This document shows, piece by piece, positions 55,260 to 62,910 of a stretch of DNA of 64,000 nt (positions are counted from its first letter, which is position 1; each line of letters starts with the position of its first letter). Below the pieces are notes generated by a model that did no database searches, had not been told where the DNA came from, and saw only the letters and a program-made list of their open reading frames with translations. Origin of the DNA: Colivivens sp964452915 (GTDB lineage Bacteria; Bacteroidota; Bacteroidia; Bacteroidales; Bacteroidaceae). The position numbers and the translations under genes are program-made. Location: positions 21,806 to 85,805 of the forward strand of contig CAYVNW010000005.1 in NCBI GenBank assembly GCA_964452915.1, given 5' to 3'.

Positions 55260-55369
55260 GACATAACCACTGTGTATCATACAAAGCATGGAAATGAATA
55301 GCGAATGAAATAATATCTTCATAGTCGTTCGTATCGTTTAATAGAATTGGAATATATATAAGCTGCTGT

Positions 55370-55501
55370 TCAAGACTTGTCATCCAGTCTGAAATAGTCA
55401 TCGTCCGCCGAACATGAGTTTGCCAAGTTCGCACACAGTACCATAGCGGCACATACTGACAGCAGAATTGCCGTCCCTTTAATATTTTTGAACCTGTTCA
55501 T
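55370..55501 (-). CDS. leader-only lipopeptide, module C3
   Basis: 43 codons: NRFKNIKGTAILLSVCAAMV, lipobox ANSC, then SADDDYFRLDDKS and a TGA stop. It is the same leader as on the large lipoproteins of these islands but the exposed domain is absent. It starts 2 bases after the preceding secreted-partner gene, so it keeps operon position. Either a degraded module (an unreadable stub follows to about 55260) or a short acylated peptide in its own right. Confidence 0.6.
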   Translation of the reverse strand: MNRFKNIKGTAILLSVCAAMVLCANLANSCSADDDYFRLDDKS

Positions 55502-55503
55502 AG

Positions 55504-56140
55504 TTATTCCTGTTTGTCGTCAGGAATAAGCCCCCTCCTTATCTGGTCCATTCTCATAAAGGTTTTCAAGTCAACACTAAGGAATATGACTCCGCGTTTG
55601 TCCTCCTCGGTGTCCGGACCGTATAGTCCTAATTTTGCCGGAAGGATGCCGATTCCCTCATAATTAGTGAATGACATGAAGTCCCTTATGGGATGTCGCC
55701 AATTCCCTATCTGCAATACAGGGTTGCCGTCTGGGAACATCCTTATCATCGCCACCTTTAGCAACCGTGCGTATAATGTTGAGTCGTTATAGTGTATTTC
55801 GCTTATCGAGTCAAGCGCGTCACGCCAGTCCTCGAACCTTTCATTGATACTGTTGTCCCATACCTGGATGACCCCGTCTTTGGCGTAGTCGCCGTAAAAG
55901 CATTCGGGCGGTATCCCCATGCAGGACCACTATCTCCGTATTCGCGTCTTTCAACCCGACAAACTCATTTCTTGACAATGTGTCCATGCCATAGATTATT
56001 AATGGCGACCTGCCCTTGAACTCGTTTTCCAACAGTTCCCTCCTGTCAGATTCTGTAACGTCTGTAGTCTGTGCGTACAATATGCCGGCATTGCATGCGG
56101 CCAGGCCAATAACCAATGAAATAAATGATTTGAATCTCAT
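55504..56140 (-). pseudogene. secreted partner protein, frameshifted, module C2
   Basis: ATG 56140 gives signal peptide (FKSFISLVIGLAACNAGILYAQ) and SPLIIYGMDTLSRNEFVGLK, then frame is lost at about 55905-55925. The other frame continues ECFYGDYAKDGVIQVWDN to GVIFLSVDLKTFMRMDQIRR, ending at 55504; joined length about 212 residues. No family recognised. It follows the module C2 lipoprotein by 39 bases. Confidence 0.7.
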
Positions 56141-56179
56141 AACCGGTCTCGTTTGAATTGTTTGTATTTTATTATGCCT

Positions 56180-56679
56180 TTAATGAAAATCGTTTCTTGC
56201 GACAGACACTGTTGTCGTATATGTACCCTCCTTCTTTACGTCGGAAAGGAGAAAGGCGGTGAAAACGAGGTTGAATGTATAAACACTGGAATTGCCGCTG
56301 CCTTTCGCAGTAACAGACTGCACGCGTCCCGATATTGAACCGATGTAATCGTTTCCGTATCCGTCTTCGTAACGCGGACATTGAAGCCGTTAAATGCGTC
56401 GTTTGCGATAATTACGTATGAGAACGTAGCATATTGCGTCATCTTCTTTGAAAATTTGAATGGAGCTTTGGTCACTGTGTATAATGGGGAATTCAGCCGA
56501 TAGACCGAAGCGTCCCCGCTCGAGTTTGCCGTTGTGGCGGCGCGTGTTTTAAACTCCTCGCCATAATAGATGTCGTCCTCGTCATCGGAACATGCGCCGA
56601 CGAAGTTTGCACACAGTGCCGTTGCGGCACATACTGACAGCAAAATTGCCGTTCCTTTGGTCATTAATAATTTCTTCAT
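56180..56679 (-). pseudogene. conserved-leader lipoprotein, frameshifted, module C2
   Basis: Leader KKLLMTKGTAILLSVCAATA, lipobox VGAC, then SDDEDDIYYGEEFKTRAATT. The frame is good to GFNVRV near 56372, where one base appears to be missing. As written it ends HSTSFSPPFSFPT (56236). Adding a T gives YEDGYGNDYIGSISGRVQSV and a beta-rich end TYTTTVSVARNDFH, stopping at 56180. The restored protein of ~166 residues is clearly the natural frame. Confidence 0.75.
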
Positions 56680-56721
56680 AATAAAAATGATTTTAATGTT
56701 ATTGCTATGTGGTATGATGTA

Positions 56722-56756
56722 ATTTATATATCAGTTCAGAACTGCATCAGGCAGCC
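56722..56756. repeat. direct repeat copy 1 upstream of module lipoproteins
   Basis: 35 bp, 34/35 identical to 58107-58141. Each copy lies 29-43 bases before a leader-lipoprotein start (minus strand). In copy 2 it codes for the end of a small gene (GCLMQF and stop); here it has no matching upstream frame, so it marks a duplicated module boundary. Confidence 0.75.
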
Positions 56757-56797
56757 TCATCAATGTCAGCGTCCGGCCCTGTGAACCGTAATGCCCG

Positions 56798-57437
56798 TCA
56801 GAGGTCGGGATATGGCCCCGTATCGTGCGTCCTAATAATCCTCTGGCATCTCCTTTCGAGGATCTTCATTGCCGACTTCAGGTTTCGGTTGAACGACCTT
56901 ATCTGCTTTGGGTCGTCATGGAAATCCCAAACATAATATCCGTCGTCGATGTCGCAACCGTTGTATTCCCTGCCGAGAAACGCACCGATGTCGTCAATGG
57001 CGTAAACGAGCGTAGCGCGATACCCCCTTATTCCGACCATGCCGGTAAGGCCCCTTTGTTCCGGAACCCACGAGTACACGTTGACTTGGTGCCGAATCCA
57101 CGGCAGCCTGACGGTGTCGCCGGATGTAGTGTACAATAACATGTAGGGTGCAATGCTGGCGCTGTCCATATCCGACTTGTCCTTCATCGGAAGTTTTACG
57201 ATGAAACGGTATTGCCCGACGTTTTTCTCAATCTGCATTAAAGGCATGTTCTGACTGTTTTTCTTGGGACTCAGGGCATATAGCGGGGAGTGGACGACGA
57301 ACTCCGAATCGCTGATGAAGTATCCCCAGCTTCTCTGAACTCACATTGATGTTGAACCCCGCATCAATGTCATACCCTTGTCCGGACATGCGGACAAGCG
57401 CAGTCAATAAGATGATGAATGCTGTTATCCTCCTCAT
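56798..57437 (-). pseudogene. secreted partner protein, frameshifted in a G4 run, module C1
   Basis: ATG 57437 gives signal peptide (RRITAFIILLTALVRMSGQG) and FNINVSSEKLG; a run of four G (57324-57327 as C on +) shifts frame. With three G it continues YFISDSEFVVHSPLYALSPK and QIEKNVGQYRFIVKLPMKDK to 56798, about 212 residues, similar in length to the partner at 55504. Starts inside the lipoprotein stop (ATGA overlap). Family unknown. Confidence 0.75.
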
Positions 57438-58078
57438 AATTCATGATCCTTTATCCACTGCTTTATCAACGCGGAGTCCTCCTTGCATCCCAATTCTCCG
57501 TAAGAATACCCCTTGGTATAGGTGACGTTGTAATGATGTGTGACATGATTGTAGACACGCTGATTGTCACGCAGTCGGTATGTCTCCTTGTAAGTGTCAT
57601 ACTGGTACTTGAACGTCACCTGTATCTGATCACCGGCTATCCATTTCCCGGACGCAGAGTTGACATAACATTTGTCATACTCGACGGACTTGTATTTACG
57701 ATCTCCCGAATATTCCTCAACCGTGTTAACCTGCTCGCCCTCGTGATAAGGAGACGCGCTTACATGGGGACTGCTCTGCGGGGTGTTGCACCCCCTTATC
57801 CATCCCGTGGTCCAGCTGATGTAAAAGTCCACGCAGAAGTCTCCTTTGATTGATTCTTTGTTCACTATGTGGCTTCCCGCCGTGACCGACTTGTCCGGAT
57901 TGGCCATTGCGTCACCGCTCACGCCCCTCGTCGCCTTTGCGCGTGTTTTCAATTCGTCGCCATAATAGATGTCGTCATCATCAGCGGAACATGCGCCGAC
58001 GAGGTTCGCACACAGTGCCGTTGCGGTGCACACTGACAGCAGAATTGCCGTCCCTTTTAAGTTTAACCGTTTCATCAT
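57434..58078 (-). CDS. conserved-leader lipoprotein, module C1
   Basis: 214 residues. Leader NLKGTAILLSVCTATALCAN, lipobox VGAC, acidic SADDDD, then IYYGDELKTRAKATRG. The exposed part is beta-rich with several Cys (GDFCVDFYISWTTGWIRGC, KCYVNSASGKWIAGDQ) and aromatic strands (VTFKYQYDTYKETYRL). It keeps the overall strand pattern of modules A2 and B2 but little identity. Overlaps its partner by 4 bases. Confidence 0.72.
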   Translation of the reverse strand: MMKRLNLKGTAILLSVCTATALCANLVGACSADDDDIYYGDELKTRAKATRGVSGDAMANPDKSVTAGSHIVNKESIKGDFCVDFYISWTTGWIRGCNTPQSSPHVSASPYHEGEQVNTVEEYSGDRKYKSVEYDKCYVNSASGKWIAGDQIQVTFKYQYDTYKETYRLRDNQRVYNHVTHHYNVTYTKGYSYGELGCKEDSALIKQWIKDHEL

Positions 58079-58106
58079 AATGCGTTTTTATAGTTAATGT
58101 AATTAA

Positions 58107-58141
58107 ATTTATATATCCGTTCAGAACTGCATCAGGCAGCC
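58107..58141. repeat. direct repeat copy 2
   Basis: 35 bp, one mismatch to 56722-56756. It spans the stop of the small broken gene at 58121 and the leader region of the module C1 lipoprotein. Confidence 0.75.
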
Positions 58142-58323
58142 CTCGCCGCTGTAAGGGTCGGCGCAGATGAACCCGAGCGGACGCGGGAACTCGTCGCTAA
58201 TGGTGTCAACATCGGCTCCTCATGTAGCGAGCAAGGAAAAAGCGGGTCCACAAATAGCAGTGACATGCACAGTGACATGCAGATTGATCTTATGTTGGTA
58301 AAAGAATGTATGTCGGTGCTCAT
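58121..58323 (-). pseudogene. small broken secreted-protein gene at head of island-2 operon
   Basis: ATG 58323 opens a signal-like sequence (NIRSICMSLCMSLLFVDPLF), then frames break near 58220. A second frame encodes ADVDTISDEFPRPLGFICAD, PYSGEGCLMQF and stop at 58121. This looks like the two ends of one gene with frame loss, perhaps with an internal deletion. A consensus promoter stands just upstream. Confidence 0.5.
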
Positions 58324-58341
58324 AAGCAAAATTTATATACG

Positions 58342-58371
58342 CAAAGATATAAAAATATAAATAAATTGCAA
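58342..58371 (-). promoter_or_regulatory. promoter of the 58.3-55.4 kb module operon
   Basis: Minus-strand TTG (58369-58371), 19 bp, TATCTTTG (58342-58349), 19 bases before ATG 58323. From here modules C1, C2 and C3 would be read. Confidence 0.65.
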
Positions 58372-58617
58372 CGCAAGAAATCGGTTTTTTGATAATAACA
58401 AAAATTAACGCACTTTTGTGTGTTAAAACCAGAACCCGTCCTTTGTTTTGTCAACTGCGATTATACAAAGGAGTATGATTCTCCTCCCGCGTCAGTCTAT
58501 CCCTGCAATCCCATAGTTATTTGTTCTACTGGCTTGCCCTCTGTGTATGGGAATGCGCATCCTTTCTTGTTATAAGAACGATCGATAAAGGAAGTTAACG
58601 GGTAACAATCATCCATC
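58372..58617. other. gene-free spacer between two module operons
   Basis: AT-rich near the promoter and mixed further on. No convincing gene, RNA or repeat seen. Together with the flanking promoter and terminator it separates the B modules (right) from the C modules (left). Confidence 0.45.
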
Positions 58618-58671
58618 AAACTAAAAGCCCTGTATTTGCCAAACAATGGATGAATGGGTGTTTACAGGGCT
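58618..58671 (-). terminator. terminator after module B2
   Basis: Perfect 9-bp arms AGCCCTGTA (58626-58634) and TACAGGGCT (58663-58671) with 28-base loop; on the minus strand the stem is followed by TTTAG, 71 bases past the stop at 58743. Confidence 0.6.
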
Positions 58672-58742
58672 AAGGTTTGTCGTATGTCATCCCACTTATT
58701 GATTCCATCGGAAAGGGTAGGATGACGGACTTCTTTTTGAAC

Positions 58743-60272
58743 TCAGTTGGCGTTCTTCTGCCTTTCCTTGTCCAACAACTCACGGTGCATTATGTCAAGG
58801 TATTTCCTGCAATAAGGATGTGAAATCAACTCTCTCACCTGCTTGTATTGTCTCTCGTCCGCTGGTTTCCAACCGAACAAAGCCGGATAGTCGTTCACTA
58901 TCATGTATTGAAAGAATACAGGCATTCCCGCCCATCCTGCAATCCTCTCAAGTTCCTTACGTTGTATGTCTATCACCTTCATCCAGCGGTCGGGGTCGTC
59001 TTCAGGCACCATGTCGTGGCACTTGTTGAACGGCCTTAGCTGCATCAGCATTCCCGCCATCGACTTTCCTTGCTGAAGGAACAGGAACGAGGCATCTTCT
59101 GGATCGATGTCCTTTAAGTACGATCGGTCGGTGTTCTCTATCATCCTGTTGACCATGCTTGCGAAAAGGATCTTGTGCATCCCCTCGCATGTATCCTCTT
59201 GTATATATTCCATGTTTGCCAGTTTTCCTTCCATTTTTAACTCCATGTTGAGCAATGCCAATATGTAGCTGGCACGGATCCTCTCGAAATACAGGTGCGA
59301 CTCGGACGGTGACATTCCGTAGTGCCGGCAGACATAGTTTGCGTATCCTGGCGCCTCCTTGTAGAAGTTCTTGATTTTCTCCGTATAAGCAGGGTAATTG
59401 CGGGCGTTCCAACCTGTGCCGTAAACATGACCGTATATCCAGTCCCAACCAGGGTCTATGCCCACACGGTTCATCAATGCGTTGTATGTCTCGCGCCCCT
59501 TGAGGTTGCGGCACTCTACACCCTTACCGTCCGACTTGTCGTACACGTCGACCCACACGCTGTCGCCTGGGCGGAGAAAAACGTTTCCATACCATCTGCC
59601 TCCGAATTCCGATTCGATTAGTCCGACTTCTTGTGGACAGTACATCTTGAAGCGGACATGAAAGTGTCCGTCGGGACCGATCCCGTCGAATTTGTCGAGC
59701 CTGTCCGCTTCGTTCAGATAAGGACGTACGCTGTAGTAGTTGGCGTATACCGTACCTTCCCAATCAGACTCATTGTGAAACATGCCCTCAATATCCACGT
59801 AACCGGTCTCAAACCGTTCCGGTGCGGTCTCATACGGATTCATCGTCTGATCCGCATCGGGTATTTCCAACTTTTTTCGCGCATCATGCAGGCCGCATAT
59901 GCGGAATCTGTCGGGATCTGTTACGTCGACTGCCTCGTTCCCTTTGGCGACGGGTGCGAACGAGATTGTGAATTTTCGCTTCTGCCCCTTCACCATTACA
60001 TAGAGCGAGTCGAACTTTATGCCTTCCGCGCTGACTGCGTGGTGGCGTTCGCCTTTGTCGTCTATCAAGTAAATACCATGTCCGATTTTCAACGTTGGCG
60101 AACATTCCTTGGTCGTTTTAAAGGTTATCTTCGTAGCCTCGTCTCCGTATTCAATCCTTGTCACCCTCAAACTCCTACTGCCGTACAGACTGGCGACACG
60201 GCTGATGACCTGGGCGTCGGCATATGTTGCGAGACAAAGGCACGCCATAATTAATTTGACTTTGATGTTCAT
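58743..60272 (-). CDS. secreted partner protein, TlpA-type N-terminal domain, module B2
   Basis: 509 residues with signal peptide (KVKLIMACLCLATYADAQ). N-terminal domain as in the paralogues: SLYGSRSLRVTRIEYGDEAT, GIYLIDDKGERHHAVSAEGI. Middle part diverges (ANYYSVRPYLNEADRLDKFD), with VFLRPGDSVWVDVYDKSDG. The last ~100 residues again match (CHDMVPEDDPDRWMKVIDIQ, ALFGWKPADERQYKQVRELI). No thioredoxin motif. Starts 33 bases after its lipoprotein. The mosaic of conserved ends and diverged middle suggests recombination or diversifying selection. Confidence 0.75.
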   Translation of the reverse strand: MNIKVKLIMACLCLATYADAQVISRVASLYGSRSLRVTRIEYGDEATKITFKTTKECSPTLKIGHGIYLIDDKGERHHAVSAEGIKFDSLYVMVKGQKRKFTISFAPVAKGNEAVDVTDPDRFRICGLHDARKKLEIPDADQTMNPYETAPERFETGYVDIEGMFHNESDWEGTVYANYYSVRPYLNEADRLDKFDGIGPDGHFHVRFKMYCPQEVGLIESEFGGRWYGNVFLRPGDSVWVDVYDKSDGKGVECRNLKGRETYNALMNRVGIDPGWDWIYGHVYGTGWNARNYPAYTEKIKNFYKEAPGYANYVCRHYGMSPSESHLYFERIRASYILALLNMELKMEGKLANMEYIQEDTCEGMHKILFASMVNRMIENTDRSYLKDIDPEDASFLFLQQGKSMAGMLMQLRPFNKCHDMVPEDDPDRWMKVIDIQRKELERIAGWAGMPVFFQYMIVNDYPALFGWKPADERQYKQVRELISHPYCRKYLDIMHRELLDKERQKNAN

Positions 60273-60305
60273 TCTTTATTCTCCTGTTTTATTAAATGCG
60301 TAATA

Positions 60306-60917
60306 TTATATATTGCGGTAATTTACAGTGGTGTAATTAGTAACATCAAAAGTGTATTCAAGAGTTTCTGAGTATTCCGCTCCATAGCCAATGAAATTGC
60401 CGTAAACATCGTATCTTACGAGTTTGTATGAGACATCTACCCATGTTGTAAAAGTTCGTGGCGAGTCTTTTACGCCAAGTGCCTTGGCTGGGCTGTGTGG
60501 AAAATTGCTGTTTACTATGTACAACTCCTTTGATACATTGCCGAACAATGTCTGTGGTATGTCAACAGAGGTTATCTGCTGACTGACGCTAACACTTGGT
60601 GCTTCTTCATTATCCCCCCACGAGAGTTTTACGGTAACTGATATATGGTCGTTGTTATTTGTGAGCAGGGTCTTTGTATCCGACATTTCACCATGGCAGA
60701 TTTCAACACTTTCATAAACAGAGGAGTCATCCGTTCCAGGTGACTCCGAACTTGCGCTCCTTGTTGCTTTCGCCCTGGTTTTCAACTCATCACCATAATA
60801 CACGTCGTCATCATCAGCTGAGCATGAGTTTACCAAATTAACGCACAGTGCCGTTGCGGCACATACTGACAGCAACATGGCTGTCTTGCCAGTAGTTAAA
60901 AATCTTTTTTTGTTCAT
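60306..60917 (-). CDS. conserved-leader lipoprotein, module B2
   Basis: 203 residues from ATG 60917. Leader FLTTGKTAMLLSVCAATALC, lipobox VNSC, SADDDDVYYGDELKTRAKAT. Exposed part beta-rich: VTVKLSWGDNEEAPSVSVSQ, ELYIVNSNFPHSPAKALGVK, YKLVRYDVYGNFIGYGAEYS. The last half aligns with module A2 and with the remnant at 62674. Upstream leader DNA (60930-60998) resembles that before the lipoprotein at 27009, with a GGCAATCC/CCGGATTGCC-type segment. Confidence 0.73.
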   Translation of the reverse strand: MNKKRFLTTGKTAMLLSVCAATALCVNLVNSCSADDDDVYYGDELKTRAKATRSASSESPGTDDSSVYESVEICHGEMSDTKTLLTNNNDHISVTVKLSWGDNEEAPSVSVSQQITSVDIPQTLFGNVSKELYIVNSNFPHSPAKALGVKDSPRTFTTWVDVSYKLVRYDVYGNFIGYGAEYSETLEYTFDVTNYTTVNYRNI

Positions 60918-60997
60918 TGATTTTTTATTTTTTTTGTTGACCGACTCTTCTTGAAAGTTGAAAGGGGAGCCGGATTGCCCTTTTTGCATATGTATTA

Positions 60998-61095
60998 TTA
61001 GTAACTGTTCGTAGTGCCGTCACCACCATGCCGTTCCAGCCACTCCTTTGCCTTGCGTTGTATATCGGTAACAGTGGCTGACGGTGCCTTGACGA
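60998..61095 (-). pseudogene. orphan ligase C-terminal tail, second copy
   Basis: Encodes IIVKAPSATVTDIQRKAKEW then LERHGGDGTTNSY and stop, the C-terminus of the O-antigen-ligase-like protein, directly behind and out of frame with the TlpA-N-like gene. Same junction as at 21378-21455, so this junction was duplicated as a unit. Confidence 0.75.
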
Positions 61096-62646
61096 TTATT
61101 TTCGCAAGCTCCGTGACGCATGCCGTTGGTCTTCCTCGTCCTGCAGTTGCTTGTGCATCAAGTCGAGATACGTCTGGCAACAAGGTATTGTCAGCATTTC
61201 TCTTACCTGCCGGTATTGCCTGTCGTCGGCGGGTTTCCATCCGAACAAGATAGGATAGTCCTTGACAATCATTAGCTGGATAAGGAATGGCATTCCCGTC
61301 CATCCTGCCATCCGCTCCAGCTCCTTACGTTGCAGTCCTATCACCTTCATCCAGCGGTCTGGGTCGTCTTCCGCCACCATGTCGTGGCATCCGTGGATGG
61401 GGACTATATGGGCGAGTGCGGATGCCAGTGTCTGTGTTTCAGGATCCGCGATTAACGACAAGTCGCTTGGGTCAATTCGCTTCAGGTACGAGTAATCCAT
61501 GTGGTCGATCAGGGACAGCAGCATGGTGGTGTCGTCCTCATTGTATAATTTCTTCCGTTCCTCCGACATCCCGTCATATTCTTTTGTCTGGTCATACAGC
61601 GTCTTGACGTATGCGTCCATGTCTAACAGGTGTGAGACGTAGAGGATCCGCATCGTATTGAGGAAAAGCCGTGACTCGTAAGGTGACAGCCTGTTGTGCC
61701 AGCAGATGTAGTTGGCGAATTCCATGTCCTTGTCAAAGCGTTCCAGCAGGCGGTCGTGCATGTCTCCGTATCCCATATAGCGGAAATGGCTGCCGGTGGT
61801 CTTTGCATAATCCGTAAACGGGAGGAAGCGCGTGAGGTCGCGCAGGTTGACCAGTCCGTTGTACGCCTTCCGTCCCGACAGGTTGTCGTACGACTGCTCC
61901 TTTCCTTCGTCCCAGTCGGTGATGTCGAGTTCTATCCTGTCGCCCGGCCGTATGTACATGCGCTCACGTGGCAGGGTGTGGAAGTTCCTGTATCCCTTCC
62001 AGAAAAATACGAGCAGGGGCGTGTATGCGTGGAACTTCAGATGGAAACGTCCTGATTTGTCTGTTTTGGCGTAATGGTCCGCTATTGTGAGATCGTTTCC
62101 GAACAACGTGTAATCGAAATACAGTATGGTACCGTTCTGGTCCTTGGCGGAATGGTATGCCCCGCTTATCTCCACGTCACCATCCGTTCCGGATGTCAGG
62201 TAGTTCAACTCCTCCTCTGGAATGCCGGTATCCACCTTGGGGATGTCAAGTTTCTTCCCTGCATCATACAGTCCATAGATGCGGAACTGTCCCGGGTCTG
62301 TAATGTCAAGCACTTTATTGTAAGGAACGACTGGTGTGAATGATACGGAGAACTTGCGTGACAGTCCCTTGACCATTACATAGAGCGAGTCGAACTTTAT
62401 GCCTTCCGCGCTGACTGCGTGGCGGCGTTCGCCTTTGTCGTCCACCAGGTATATTCCGTATCCCACTTTCAGCGTAGGAGCGCATTCCTTTGTAGTCTTG
62501 AATGTCACCTTCGTTGCCTTGTCTCCGTATTCAATCCTTGTCACCCTCAAGTTCCTGCTGCCGTAAAGGCAGTCGACATGGTTGATGACCTGGGCGTTGC
62601 TACTAAGTGCGGCGAGCAATAATATTACGATAATTGTCTTTCTCAT
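61096..62646 (-). CDS. secreted partner protein, TlpA-type N-terminal domain, module B1
   Basis: 516 residues with signal peptide (RKTIIVILLLAALSSNAQ). Strongly similar over its whole length to the gene at 21446, e.g. GDVEISGAYHS, MYIRPGDRIELDITDWDEGK, ANYICWHNRLSPYESRLF and GWKPADDRQYRQVREML. Lacks a CxxC thioredoxin domain. Located 27 bases after a lipoprotein remnant. Exported by Sec; function unknown. Confidence 0.77.
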   Translation of the reverse strand: MRKTIIVILLLAALSSNAQVINHVDCLYGSRNLRVTRIEYGDKATKVTFKTTKECAPTLKVGYGIYLVDDKGERRHAVSAEGIKFDSLYVMVKGLSRKFSVSFTPVVPYNKVLDITDPGQFRIYGLYDAGKKLDIPKVDTGIPEEELNYLTSGTDGDVEISGAYHSAKDQNGTILYFDYTLFGNDLTIADHYAKTDKSGRFHLKFHAYTPLLVFFWKGYRNFHTLPRERMYIRPGDRIELDITDWDEGKEQSYDNLSGRKAYNGLVNLRDLTRFLPFTDYAKTTGSHFRYMGYGDMHDRLLERFDKDMEFANYICWHNRLSPYESRLFLNTMRILYVSHLLDMDAYVKTLYDQTKEYDGMSEERKKLYNEDDTTMLLSLIDHMDYSYLKRIDPSDLSLIADPETQTLASALAHIVPIHGCHDMVAEDDPDRWMKVIGLQRKELERMAGWTGMPFLIQLMIVKDYPILFGWKPADDRQYRQVREMLTIPCCQTYLDLMHKQLQDEEDQRHASRSLRK

Positions 62647-62673
62647 AATTCTGACTCTGTTGATAACGTTAAA

Positions 62674-62910
62674 CTAATAGTCTGCTGCAATATATGGTAT
62701 GACCTTGTCTGTGACATCCAAAGAGACTGACTCGTTGTGTGTTCGTGTAGTGCCATAGCCATAAAACTCACCTTGCGTGGTGTACAGGATTTCCTTGTAT
62801 TCGACCGTTAAATCCGTGATGAAATAGCTTTTCCCAAAACCGTCATGAACGATAAATTGAGTATTTGAGCATGTGTTGTTGACTACATAGTATTTTGAAA
62901 CACTAATGTA
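62674..62910 (-). pseudogene. C-terminal remnant of a leader-lipoprotein, module B1
   Basis: In the frame ending TAG 62674 it reads SKYYVVNNTCSNTQFIVHDG, FITDLTVEYKEILYTTQGEF, YGYGTTRTHNESVSLDVTDK, matching the C-terminal half of the lipoprotein at 23031. The leader and first half are gone; upstream sequence is the ligase gene, fused out of frame near 62895-62915. Confidence 0.8.

Noticed and set aside
23031..60917. Conserved leaders as natural-product or bacteriocin precursor leaders (GG or NVEALA type)
   Set aside because: There is a lipobox Cys followed by acidic residues, no GG cleavage site, no NVEALA motif and no processing ABC transporter or modification enzyme nearby.
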